Assembly: GCA_029204225.1 (NCBI GenBank)
Contig: MU835369.1
Location: forward strand, 1 to 39,707
Source: Diphasiastrum complanatum
Lineage: Eukaryota; Streptophyta; Lycopodiopsida; Lycopodiales; Lycopodiaceae
Direction: 5' to 3'
Length of the DNA: 39,707 bases
Shown here: piece by piece, positions 10,362-19,638 of the stretch
Position numbering within the stretch: position 1 is the first letter of the stretch
Layout of the letters: every line of letters begins with the position of its first letter
The notes under the pieces: generated by a model
Seen by the model: only the letters and a program-made list of their open reading frames with translations
Database searches by the model: none
Told to the model about the DNA's origin: nothing
Program-made: the position numbers and the translations under genes

Positions 10362-11190
10362 ATGGCTACAACAATCCAGACAAGATTGTTGATGGCGCAA
10401 CTTACAGAATCTGAAAATTCAAAAATCAATCAGTCTTGATGGCGCAACTTACAGAATCTGAAAATTCAAAATCAAAACACTTCTGAAGGGTGAAGACATC
10501 TGGTCGGTGACCGAACTCTCAGAGGTACAGCCTCCAGAGGTAGACCCGAGGAGAGCTGAATGGATCAAAAAAGATGAGCGTGCAATGGCAATCATCGTTT
10601 CGTCCATAAATGAAGATCTACTCATGCAGATTGAAGACTGCGAAAGCAGCCATGTAGCGTGGGAAAGATTGAAACAAAAGTATGAAGTGAGGACTACAGA
10701 ATCATGCACCTTCACAATCAGCTGCAATCAATACGGTGGGATGGCAACCAGTTGGATCAGCACGTTGAAAAGATCAGAACGATCTTCGCTCAACTCGTTG
10801 CATCAGGACAGGAGCACCAAGTACCAGCACCACAGCAGCTGATGTACTTTATGAAATCTCTACCGACGTCCTATCAGCCACTGAGAATGCTCATACTGAG
10901 TCTACCAAATATGACATTTGACAAAGCAGTCAGTCTTGTCGCTAATGAGAGACTGATGAGAGATGAAGGAGAGGGAAGCGGTGATCAAGAGAAGGCTCTC
11001 TTCACGAAAGGAAAGAAGAAAAACAAGAACAAGTCAAGATTCGAGAAGACAAAGTCCTTGAATCAGCAATCTTCTTCCTATGATCACTGCCAGAAACTAG
11101 TCCATATGGCCAACAAATGTTGGTTTAATCCAGCAATACCTTGCATGCACTGCAAGAAGAAAGGGCATTCTGCATAGAGGTGACAAAGCT
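10362..11190 (+). pseudogene. Gag remnant of element B
   Basis: Begins MATTIQTRLLMAQLTESEN about 65 bases after the LTR. A 47 bp tandem duplication (10389-10435 and 10436-10470) introduces a stop. Then come IWSVTELSEVQPPEVDPRRA, a frameshift near 10715, and WDGNQLDQHVEKIRTIFAQL and LPTSYQPLRMLILSLPNMTF, typical of the copia UBN2-type gag fold. Last are a lysine-rich stretch and an incomplete zinc knuckle CMHCKKKGHSA. Gag would form the virus-like particle. It is not translatable as one protein. Confidence 0.82.
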
Positions 11191-11229
11191 TTCACGATAC
11201 TCGATGAAGCTTCAACGAGCTACACTAAA

Positions 11230-12081
11230 CACGACTACGATGTAGTCATTGATTCATGAGCAACATCTCACATAACTTGCAACAAGAAGATATTGATCGA
11301 CTTCAGAGAGCTCAAAAACAACAAAGCAGTGATTCTAGGTGATGGGAGCAGACACGATGTCAAAGATATCGGCACTCTACAGCTACGACCACTGTCAGAC
11401 CAAGCACAGCTGCTAGGAGCACTCTATGTGCCCTCACTCAGAAAAGATCTACTATATGTCTCCAAGATGGCAAATCTAGGCATTCGAGTTTTGTTCGACG
11501 GCAACACTTGTCGTATGATCGAGAAGATGACAAACAAGTTGCTGACGGTCGAATGCAGAGAAGGAAATCTCTACCAGGCCAAAATAATCAGCAATTCTAA
11601 TAGCATATTAAATGCTTCAGAAAATGAAGATCAGCTCTGGCATAGGAGAATGTATCATCTGAACATGCGGAGCCTGTGTGACATGAGCAGAAAAGACATT
11701 GTCACAGGTCTCAAGTTTTCAAAGCCCAAAATTGAGTTCTATGAAGCCTGTCAGAAAGGCAAGCAACATTGGAATCCATTCACTCATGAGGGAAGAAGAG
11801 CCAAGGAAGTGCTAGAGCTCGTCCACTCTGATGTTTGTGATCGATGAAGATGGATTCGCTCTCAGGTTTGAGATACTTTCTGACGTTCATAGATGATTAC
11901 AGCTGGATGACCACAATCTACTACTTAAAGAAGAAATCCAAAGTGTTTGATTCCTTCAAGAAGTTCGTGGTATTTGCAGAGCGACACACCTCGAAAAAGA
12001 TATAGATCCTTAGATCTGACAATGGAGGTGAATACAAAAGCAAAAAATTCTCAAGATTTTGCGAAGAACAGAGGATTGGAG
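11230..12081 (+). pseudogene. Protease-integrase remnant of element B
   Basis: The protease active site reads VIDS-stop-ATSHITC: the Gly codon of DSGA has become TGA (near 11257). Next come LGALYVPSLRKDLLYVSKMA, the pre-integrase box QLWHRRMYHLNMRSL, and the integrase core FLTFIDDYSWMTTIYYLKK and [16 protein letters not shown] stop lies near 12003, and the reading frame changes near 11845. Similarity stops at CEEQRI (about 12081) before the catalytic Glu motif; the C-terminal half of integrase is deleted. Confidence 0.83.
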
Positions 12082-12900
12082 ATCGAGTCGATGAGGCATG
12101 GACATTAGAGCCACTGCCAGAAAACAAGAAAATAGTCAACTGCAAGTGGGTATACAAGAAAAAGATAAAATCAGATGGCACCATTGGCCGCTACAAAACA
12201 AGGCTTGTCGCAAAGGGCTACACGCAGAGATATGGTGTTGATTATTTCGACACATATTCGCCCACGGTCAAAATGACAAGCTAAAGGTTACTCCTTGCAT
12301 ACGCCACATAGCACAATCTGGAAATTCACCAGATTGATGTGAAAACAGTCTTTCTCCATGGAGATCTAGAAGAGGAAATCTTCATGAAGTAGCCTGAAGG
12401 CTATGAAGACCCCGACAATCGACAATATGTTTGTCGGTTGCAGAGATGCATCTATGGTCTAAAACAAGCATCACGAGCCTGGTATAAAAAGGTTGATGGT
12501 CTTCAGAAGTCTCTAGACTTCAATCCTACTCAACCAGACTGCAATGTCTACATTAAAAGAGTAAGAAAGGATTTTGTGATATTGACCATTTTCATGGACG
12601 ATTCGCTAATGATAGGAAATTCCTTGATGTTGATCAAAGACACGAAGAGTCAGATTTCTGAAAGCTACAAAACACAAATCTTGGAGAAGCAACGAAATGC
12701 CTAGGGCTGGAGATTAGAAGAGATTGAACAAAGGGCAAAATGCACTTGAGTCAGTCAGAATATGCCAATATAGTGCTAAAGCAGTACCACATGATGGACT
12801 GCAAAGAGAAGGCTACACCAATTATAGCTAGAGCCAATCTCACGAAGCAGGATTGCCCAAAAACGGAAGAGGAAGAACAAAAGATGGCAGGTATACCCTA
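12082..12900 (+). pseudogene. Reverse transcriptase remnant of element B
   Basis: Carries [79 protein letters not shown] and the catalytic FMDDSLMIGN. Stop codons lie near 12282, 12309, 12390 and 12702. RNase H begins (LSQSEYANIVLKQYHMMDC) but is cut off at 12900. The FMDD catalytic motif is retained. Confidence 0.85.
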
Positions 12901-13545
12901 GGAAGAATAGGACTTTATGTGAAAGTGCTAAAGCTATGAAGTTAATTGCTAATCTTGGCAAACCATTTTGGGATCTGCCAATTTCTTGTGCAATAGGTGG
13001 CCGAGGGCTATTTTGGATGGAAGGACACCTTTTGAGATGCTATTCAAGAGGAGGCTGAGTGTCAACTTTCTAAGAACTTTTGGATGCACATGCTATGTCA
13101 ACATTACTCTTGATGATAGGACCAAGGAGGATCCATCTTCAAGAAGAGGTATTTTTGTTGGATATAGTGAGGTGAGTAAAGCCTACAAGGTTTACATTCC
13201 TTCTACTAACAAATTGATTGTTGGTAGAGATGTCATCTTTGATGAGGAAAACATTCCAAAAGTGTCTTCAAGCATGTGTCTTCAAGCATGATTGATGGTG
13301 ATGTGGATGGATCTAACATTCTTGATGTTGATGAAAAGGATCCTACTTTGGATGGTGATGATGATTGACCTTCATCAAGTCAAAAGCCAAGGAGAACATC
13401 AAGGGAAAGACAAGTACCTTCAAGGCTCACATCTGATAAAAAGAGTAAGCAAGTAGTTTTTGGAAATTATGTTGCTTTCCTAACCTCTTTGGATGAACCT
13501 ACAAGTGTAGATCAAGCAAGGAAAGAAGAGGAGTGGATCTAAGCA
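12901..13545 (+). pseudogene. Integrase C-terminal remnant of C'
   Basis: Encodes RTLCESAKAMKLIANLGKPF, a small deletion, then NFLCNRWPRAILDGRTPFEM, FGCTCYVNITLDDR, GIFVGYSEVSKAYKVYIPST and the acidic linker before RT (DVDEKDPTLDGDDD). A direct duplication of VSSSM/CLQA codons near 13265-13285 and stops near 13366 and 13542 break the frame. The catalytic Asp residues are absent because the segment begins downstream of them. Confidence 0.8.
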
Positions 13546-14865
13546 ATGGATCTTGAATATCAAGCTCTTATGAAGAACGAAACATGGAGATTGGTGGAGT
13601 TGCCTAAGGAAAAGAAAGTTATTGGATGCAAATGGATCTTCAAGATGAATACAAACCAATATGGATCTATCGACAAGTACAAGGCAAGGTCATTGGCAAA
13701 AGGATATGCTCATCAACAAGGGATTGTGACTATGATGAGACCTTTGCACCCGTGGCAAATATGATAAGCATTCGAGTCATCATTTCACTTGCTACACTTT
13801 ATGTATAGGCTACATTTCATCAACAAAGCCAATCATGTGTGTCTACTACAAAAGAGCTTGTATGGCCTTAAGCAAGCACCAAGGAGTTGGTATGCTAAGC
13901 TTAACACTTTTTTACTCTCTCAAGGCTTTGTTATGAGTGAGCATGATCATTCACTTTATTATAGGTTTTCTGGAAATAATGTTACCATCTTGCTAATCTA
14001 TGTGGATCATATCATCTTGAGTGATGGAGACAATCAAGATGTGGAGGATATCAAGAATGCTCTTAAGAAAGAGTTTGAGATGCATGATCTTGGTAATTTG
14101 CATTACATTTTGGGAATAGAAGTCATTAGATCTTCTCAATATACTTTCATTTTTCAAGAGAAGTATGCTAATTCTATTCTAGAAAGATCTCATATGGTAG
14201 ATGCAAAAGCTATTGATACACCTATGGAGTCTCATGTAAAGCTAACTATAAGAGGTAATGAAAGATCCTTCGAGGACATTACTCTCTATAGGAAGCTAGT
14301 TGGTTCACTCATATATCTAACCATTACAAGACCAGATCTAAGCTATTGTGTTGGAAGATTGAGTCAATTCATGCAAGATCCTAGTGAGGAGCATTGGAAG
14401 TTAGGAAAGCGAGTCTTGAGGTACATCATTGGAACTCAAGATTCTGACATATTGTATGAGGGATCGTCACCTAATCTTTTTGGATTTTCAGATTCGGACT
14501 ATGCTAGAGATCTAATGGATACGAAATACATTAGTGCTCATTGTATTTTCATAGGTGACAGAGCTATATCATGGATGTCAAAGAAACAAGCCACTATCTC
14601 ATTGTCATCTAGTGAGGCTGAGTACAAAGCTCTTACACATTGCACAAAGGAGATGGTATGGATCAAAAGGATGATCAAGGATCTTCACTTGCTGGATTTT
14701 TCAGAGAGCCCAATCATCTTTTGTGACAATCAATCAACCCAAAGATTGGCAACCAATCCTATCTTTCATGCTAGGAGCAAGCATTGTGAGGTGCAATATC
14801 ATTTTGTGAGGGAGCAAGTCATTGCAAAGGAGGTGGAGCTTCAACATGTGTTCTCAAGGGAATGA
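13546..14865 (+). pseudogene. Reverse transcriptase-RNase H remnant of C'
   Basis: RT opens with MDLEYQALMKNETWRLVELP and a frameshift near 13725 (DYDETFAPVANMISIRVIIS). The LDVxxAFLNG block is deleted near 13805. A 358-codon frame (13789-14862) then holds YGLKQAPRSWYAKLNTFLLS and IYVDHIILSDGD, where the second catalytic Asp of YVDD has become His. RNase H follows: FSDSDYARD, SLSSSEAEYKALTHC, CDNQSTQRLATNPIFHARSK. The frame ends at ELQHVFSRE, short of the usual CVADIFTKALG seen in element C. The largest readable frame in the window, but enzymatically dead. Confidence 0.9.
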
Positions 14866-14866
14866 A

Positions 14867-16130
14867 AAAACTACTAGTATCTATCTTTCAAAGCCTAAGC
14901 ATTTTTCCTTAGTTTTTTTTCTTTGCTGTTTTTTGCGACTGTGCATTTTGAATTATGTTTCGCACAGTCTACATTTTTGAGCTGTTTTGTCGCAAAGTTC
15001 GCATTTTTGTGTCATGTAGAAAATTTAGCACTAGGCCTAAAACACTTAGAAAATAACTCTGGCAACTTTTTTCGACACTGTCGCATTTTTCACATTTTTT
15101 GCGAAAAAGGAGAGACTGTCTTTGAAATTGCCTTCGAAAAAGTTTCTAGCCAACCTTCCCATTTTTCGCCCTTCGCAAAAAGGAGAGATTGTCTTTAGAA
15201 TGTCTTAGAAATATTTTTTAGGCCTACCTTCACGTTTTTTGCCTTTTTCTCCTTTTTTGAAAAAAAAAGCGAAAGTGCCCTTGAAAAAGCAAATGTGCCC
15301 TTAAAAAGGAGAAATGCCCTTAAAATCTTTTTTTTTTTAGGTCTTTAAGCAAAGGCGAAGGCCTGCGACGTGAAGGCACTGTCAATGAAGGTAGAAGGTA
15401 GAAGGCAACTAATGCACGAGCAAAAGGAGAAAGTCAGACGTCACGACACGACTCGAATTTGTTCGCGACACGAAATCCTCCACGTTCCAAAGGACCAGGA
15501 AGATCAAATAAGTACCATGTAGTACAGCTTCTTGATCAGATATGAAGACGTTAGCAAAAGAGCGTTAGGACGTGCCCAATCCGCCGGTCTTGTAATCTAA
15601 GATTAGTTGTAGATCGTTTAATCTCCCTAATCAGAAATGTTGCTCTGAATATATTGCTAGACGCATCAAGACTAGATAGTCAGAAGTCGAGTCACGGACA
15701 CAGAGTGTTCTTTACAGATTAGTAGTAGCTAGTCATTTTCGTGAGAGAGAACATCTTTCGCGTGCCAATGCGCTGATCTGGGAAATAGACAACGATCAAA
15801 AAAATATTATAAAATTCAGTTTTGATAATAGAAGAGATTTTTCTCGAAGCTCTGTTTTGTGATGTGCATGATCTACAATATTGAAATGCTTGCTATCAAT
15901 AGATAAATTTATGTTGTTGTTTTATTCAACATTATCTACTGTTTACAAGTTTGATTTTTACAACAGATCTGCAGTAATAATCTAGGGCTTGGAAGAGAAT
16001 TAGTAGCAGTAGCTACTCCTGCCAAGTCGGCTCTATTCGGTCTTTTATTCTACAATAGTGATCTCTAAACATGATTGACATCACCAGGCAGTCGGGCCGG
16101 AGCCCTACGGACGGACACAGTTTCCATCAG
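14867..16130 (+). repeat. Probable LTR of an unidentified element
   Basis: Non-coding. The first half is T-rich with repeated TTTTTTGCGAAAAAGGAGAGA-like words (e.g. 15107 and 15174). The second half has CTTGTAATCTAAGATTAG and a run of transcript-like sequence. It ends CCATCA followed by a PBS-like TGGTATTGGAGCC at 16131, as a 5' LTR would. I cannot find the matching LTR start or a second copy, so the left boundary is unknown. Confidence 0.4.
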
Positions 16131-16143
16131 TGGTATTGGAGCC
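16131..16143 (+). other. PBS-like site
   Basis: TGGTATTGGAGCC differs from the initiator tRNA-Met complement TGGTATCAGAGCC at two positions. No gag follows on the plus strand, so an element here would be truncated. Confidence 0.45.
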
Positions 16144-16199
16144 ACAACTTTGATTATTAGATGAATCTGAAATCTCCTTAGTCCATTGTTTGTGATAGT

Positions 16200-17534
16200 G
16201 CACCATTCATGAGAGTTATACTAACTCTCTCCATCTTTTACCTTTCACAATCTCTGACTCATCATCTAACTTAAGTACTATGATTATTTTACCATTCACC
16301 TTTTCTAAGGTTATATCATAAAATGTGACCATGTATGTTAGCAAGTGATTTAGATCAACAAAGAAGTTGTTTGATGAATTATAAGATATTGATCTTCCAT
16401 CAGTTTCATACACTTCCTCAATATGAAATAGGGTACCGTGATCTTATGCATACCTATGTTTAATGTATTTTTCTTCATCTTCAAGTGATATGACCTTGAG
16501 ATAGGGACTTTTCTAAATTGAACTTGCTTAAAAGCTTCTCTAATAAGTTGAAATATTGTTCCATATGCTTCTCTACTAATACGTGCAAAGTCACAAGCAC
16601 CATGAACTATAGTCTTATCTAATTTTTTTTTAATGTCCAGCATCAAAGACTCTGCAATTTTGCACCATTACATTGGAACTCCTATTGTTCATCATGATAC
16701 ACTCAGTGGATTTGCTTGTCAATATTGAGCCCAACGACATTCCAATTGAAGCATTGTCCTTTGTATTCTGATGAGCTACTAATGCAGATCTGCAAAAAAA
16801 CCAAATAGTGAGCAGAATAGCACAGTAGTTGAAATAAAATCATATGTCATTAATCAAGTTACAAAAAATCAGTGTATGCTTACTTGAATGCTCGAATTCT
16901 CCTATTTTGATAACCTCCTTTTGAAAGGGTCTGAATATCCTTGCAACTTTGGCACTTTTGCTTCTTACTCCTAGACTCCTTCTTCTTAGCCTCTTCCACA
17001 TCCTTCAGTAATTGTAAGTTTTACATACGAATAGATTGTAAGATTGATTGCATTTGATCTAGTTCTGATTTGATATCGAACGCTATCTTCTGTAATGATT
17101 CATTATTTCCTCTAAAGTCTTTTGGACATGACAATTTCTTTTTTGATAAAAAGAGGATATGCATATCAACTCACATTCTAAAAAGTGAATTTTTTTCATA
17201 GAAAACTGATTTCCATAGTTTTGCAATCTTTCACAATATCCTAGTAATCCAGTATGCCCATTACATATCCTGTATGAGTTATTGAAGAGAATGTGGGATG
17301 AGTCAATGTGCTAGGATTTTGAGGATACAATGTCCCGTCTGTCCACAAATTCAAGTTTTTTTTTTTCCTATAACGAAAACGATCATCAACAGATATTGGA
17401 ATTCCTTTGTCCCCTCGTCTCTGTATAGGTGCCAAATCATTAGGGATATCCAAATGTAGATGATACAATGTCATCATTAGAAAAAACAAGACAAAACAAA
17501 ACAATACAAAACAAAACAATACAAAACAAAACAA
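16200..17534 (-). pseudogene. Broken spliced gene of unknown function
   Basis: Minus-strand frames read like real protein but in several phases. Upstream is DLAPIQRRGDKGIPISVDDR (about 17440-17370). Then come LQKIAFDIKSELDQMQSILQ (about 17100-17040) and, after an in-frame TAA, DVEEAKKKESRSKKQKCQSC. At 16883 a GTAAGC donor and at 16790 a TTTTTTTGCAG acceptor bound a 94 bp intron; joining them keeps the frame open (exon ends RRIRAF, next begins SALVAHQNTKDNAS). Downstream, after a 9-A run at 16621-16630, the frame shifts to LDKTIVHGACDFARISREAY and then DLNHLLTYMVTFYDITLEKV. I recognise no family. The stop and shifts suggest a pseudogene. Confidence 0.33.
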
Positions 17535-17535
17535 A
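17487..17535. repeat. (AAAACA/AATACA)n simple repeat
   Basis: A run of acaaaaca and caatacaaaa units. The Phe/Cys/Leu-rich frame on the minus strand is its translation artefact. Confidence 0.85.
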
Positions 17536-17584
17536 GTACTTATCTTTTATTATATTATATACTCTGTTTGATTCAAATTTAGAA

Positions 17585-17818
17585 ATGGTGCTCATATTTT
17601 CATTCAGGTTGAGGGAATGCATATTCATACATTTTGGAGATGGCGCTCATATTTTCAATATAATGTGAATAGGGCGTTCATATTTGGAGATGGCGCTCAA
17701 ATTTTCAATCCAGTGGAGGGAAGGCATATTCATACATTTTGTTTTTTTTTTTTTTATTTGAATTTGGGGATGGCGGTCATATTCTAGATCCAATGGATGG
17801 AATGTATTTTCGAATTTT
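17585..17818 (+). repeat. Degenerate minisatellite, four ~50-80 bp units
   Basis: Units start with ATGGCGCTCATATTTTCAAT-like sequence at 17585, 17640, 17690 and 17770. Three of them continue to GGAGGGAATGCATATTCATA-like sequence. Spacing is 55, 50 and 80 bp; the third unit is lengthened by a T-run (17741-17755). Not coding. Confidence 0.7.
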
Positions 17819-17963
17819 GACAAGTTAGACTATGAATAGTTTAGAGTTCTTAACTGTGACTGTAGACACTATGATTAGATCATTGGGAGTTGGGGAGGCC
17901 TTGGGAGTGATGGGGACATTCCTTAAAGGGCCTTTTTTATATTGAGAACTCCTCTAATGATAA

Positions 17964-18359
17964 ACATGCAAGAAAAATCTTCAAATAGAATTAGTCATTC
18001 ACCAAGGAGACAACTGTGGACTTAATTTCCAGCACTACTCAGATTTCAACCGCGCTTTCAGTTCAAATCTCAGCCGCATCCCTGAGTTCGACCTTGACCG
18101 AGCTGAGTCTTCTAATCTTGTTTGGACCGAGCCGTGTCCATCCAGAAACCTTGTTACAGATCTCGATCGAGCCCAAATTTTCAGAGCCACTTCCAGACCA
18201 GATATGTCTTCCCCTCAATCCTCCGGTTCTGATGACCCTGATGCCGACAAGATAGATATCAACATGGACAGCCTTGACATTGCTAAGATGACCACCTGGT
18301 ACCAACAAGCTTTGATGGTGACCTCTAGTGGAGGAGCTAATTCCACTTGTAAATTGTAA
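17964..18359 (+). other. Unassigned open frame, possible retroelement gag fragment
   Basis: A 131-codon open stretch with no good start near its beginning (first in-frame ATG near 18207). It encodes ESSNLVWTEPCPSRNLVTDL, then an acidic Ser/Asp stretch SSPQSSGSDDPDADKIDINM, then LDIAKMTTWYQQALMVTSS. The charged, low-complexity composition would fit a gag or linker region, but no diagnostic motif is present and I do not assign it. A competing frame at 18016-18255 looks less protein-like. Confidence 0.3.
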
Positions 18360-18600
18360 TTTGTGGAATTTCCACTTAGGCTCTACATGGACAGCTCCTT
18401 GGCTTATTTAAGAGCCCCTCTCTCTTGTGAGGGAGCTTTGGATTGTAATGCTCTTGCTCTTGTTTTAAGTGAGAAAGATCATCCACAAGTTTTGAGCCTT
18501 CATCTTAGCTCCATGATCATGTTTGTGATCTTGAGTGAAGCTTTCATGGACTTGCTTTCCTCCTTAATGTAGTTGTGGAATTAGAGTAGATTTCTTGTTT
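18313..18600 (+). promoter_or_regulatory. LTR-like promoter segment
   Basis: Begins TGATGGTGACC and contains GGCTTATTTAAGAGC (TATA-like, about 18401-18415). A short inverted repeat CCCCTCTC/GAGGGAGC follows at about 18416-18440, then transcript-like T-rich sequence. This resembles an LTR core, but I found neither PBS nor a second copy. Confidence 0.3.
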
Positions 18601-19179
18601 TTCATTATGTTTGTGAAAGTAGAGTGGATTAGATTCTTGCTTTCTTGTTCTTGATTTGAAGCAAGCTTCAAGTCAACTAAATAGGCTAGATTTTGTGGTG
18701 TAGATCTTGCATATTCCCAACAATCCAGTTCTTGATGTTCTTGAGAAGCCCAAGAATCAAGAAATGGTTATTTCTTGATCCTTGCTCTTTGATTGCTTGT
18801 TAATTAGTTTAGTGTTTCTTGTTTCTTTCATTTTTGTTGATCTGTTAGATTAATCTGAGAATCTTTAATGTTTCAATCGTTTTACAGTAGTAAGAAGTAA
18901 GAATTGCATGGAGATCTGCAATGCATGCTTATCTTTTGATGGACGTTCTAGGCTTGCATAGTTCTTGATTTTTGTAAATGCTTCTGGAGTGAATGTGATC
19001 TGAGAAATCCACTGGCAGGTTGGATTAAATATACTACAACATAAGCCGAATCCTGATCTGGCAATGTATTAAGAAGAACACATCAAGATTGCCTAACCGC
19101 CTGGTAATGGGTAGAAACAACCTATAACCAGAGTAAAAAACCATTAAAACCAATCTTTTCACAAATTCTCATTGATAGA

Positions 19180-19638
19180 ATCTGCGAACAATGAGGTTCT
19201 TAGTGAGTACTAGATGTTAATTTGATCTATTTTTAACCAAAGATCAGGTTATGGAATTGGACCTTCATGAGATGGACATAGAAACACAAGAGATGAATTC
19301 TCTAGATAGAAAGAAACTTTGATGATTATATCTCCACGCAGGTACATCTATTTATAGCTTCCAAAATGTCATTTGTCTACTTGTCCCAAACTTGACCTAA
19401 TTTGGAAACTTCTAGATACTTCATCAAAAACTCAGAAATTGTAGTCTAGATGCAATGTACCAAAATTAGCCAATTAAAATGGGTCTAAATCCGACCTATC
19501 CACTTATCTACTTGCCAAAAATAGTACAAACAATATTTAGGCCTTTATTGACAAATATGAACCTATCTCTAAGTTGAGATTTCAACTTGGCCTCCAAAAA
19601 TGCCAAATAACCAACAAGCTAGTTGACAATTTTTCACA
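19180..19638 (-). repeat. LTR remnant related to the element C LTR
   Basis: Shares several blocks, in the same order, with the C LTR: TCTAGATGCAATGTACCAAA, AACTTGGCCTC plus ATGCCAAATA, and AGCTAGTTG...TTTCACA at the right end. The minus strand starts TGTGAAAAATTG preceded by GACGGAAG, a PPT-like tract. GGAAGCTATAAATAG at about 19345-19359 is a TATA box on the minus strand. The left boundary is unclear; no internal region is attached. Confidence 0.5.

Larger units (their letters stand above)
9501..12900 (+). mobile_element. Ty1/copia element B, 3'-truncated
   Basis: Plus-strand copia element with 5' LTR, PBS, gag, protease, integrase and RT in order. There is no 3' LTR: similarity ends inside RNase H at about 12900 (after QKMAGIP), where sequence of another copia family begins. 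Internal deletion near 12081 fuses integrase to RT. Several stop codons interrupt it. Its coding style (VIDSxATSH, FMDD, YLKKKSKVF) differs from families A and C. Confidence 0.88.
12901..14866 (+). mobile_element. Copia fragment C' (3' half of a C-family element) fused to B
   Basis: Starts in mid-integrase (KNRTLCESAKAMK) at the point where B ends and runs to the end of RNase H. Protein and DNA similarity to element C (29572-31011, 28914-29480) is high: for example, the integrase C-terminal stretch is almost the same. No LTR of the C family follows; sequence changes right after the stop at 14863-14865. This is therefore a chimera or ectopic junction, not a normal element. Confidence 0.85.

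Noticed and set aside
17241-17668. Phe/Cys/Leu-rich membrane-like frame near 17440-17540
   Set aside because: The hydrophobic part is the (AAAACA)n simple repeat read in translation, not a membrane segment.
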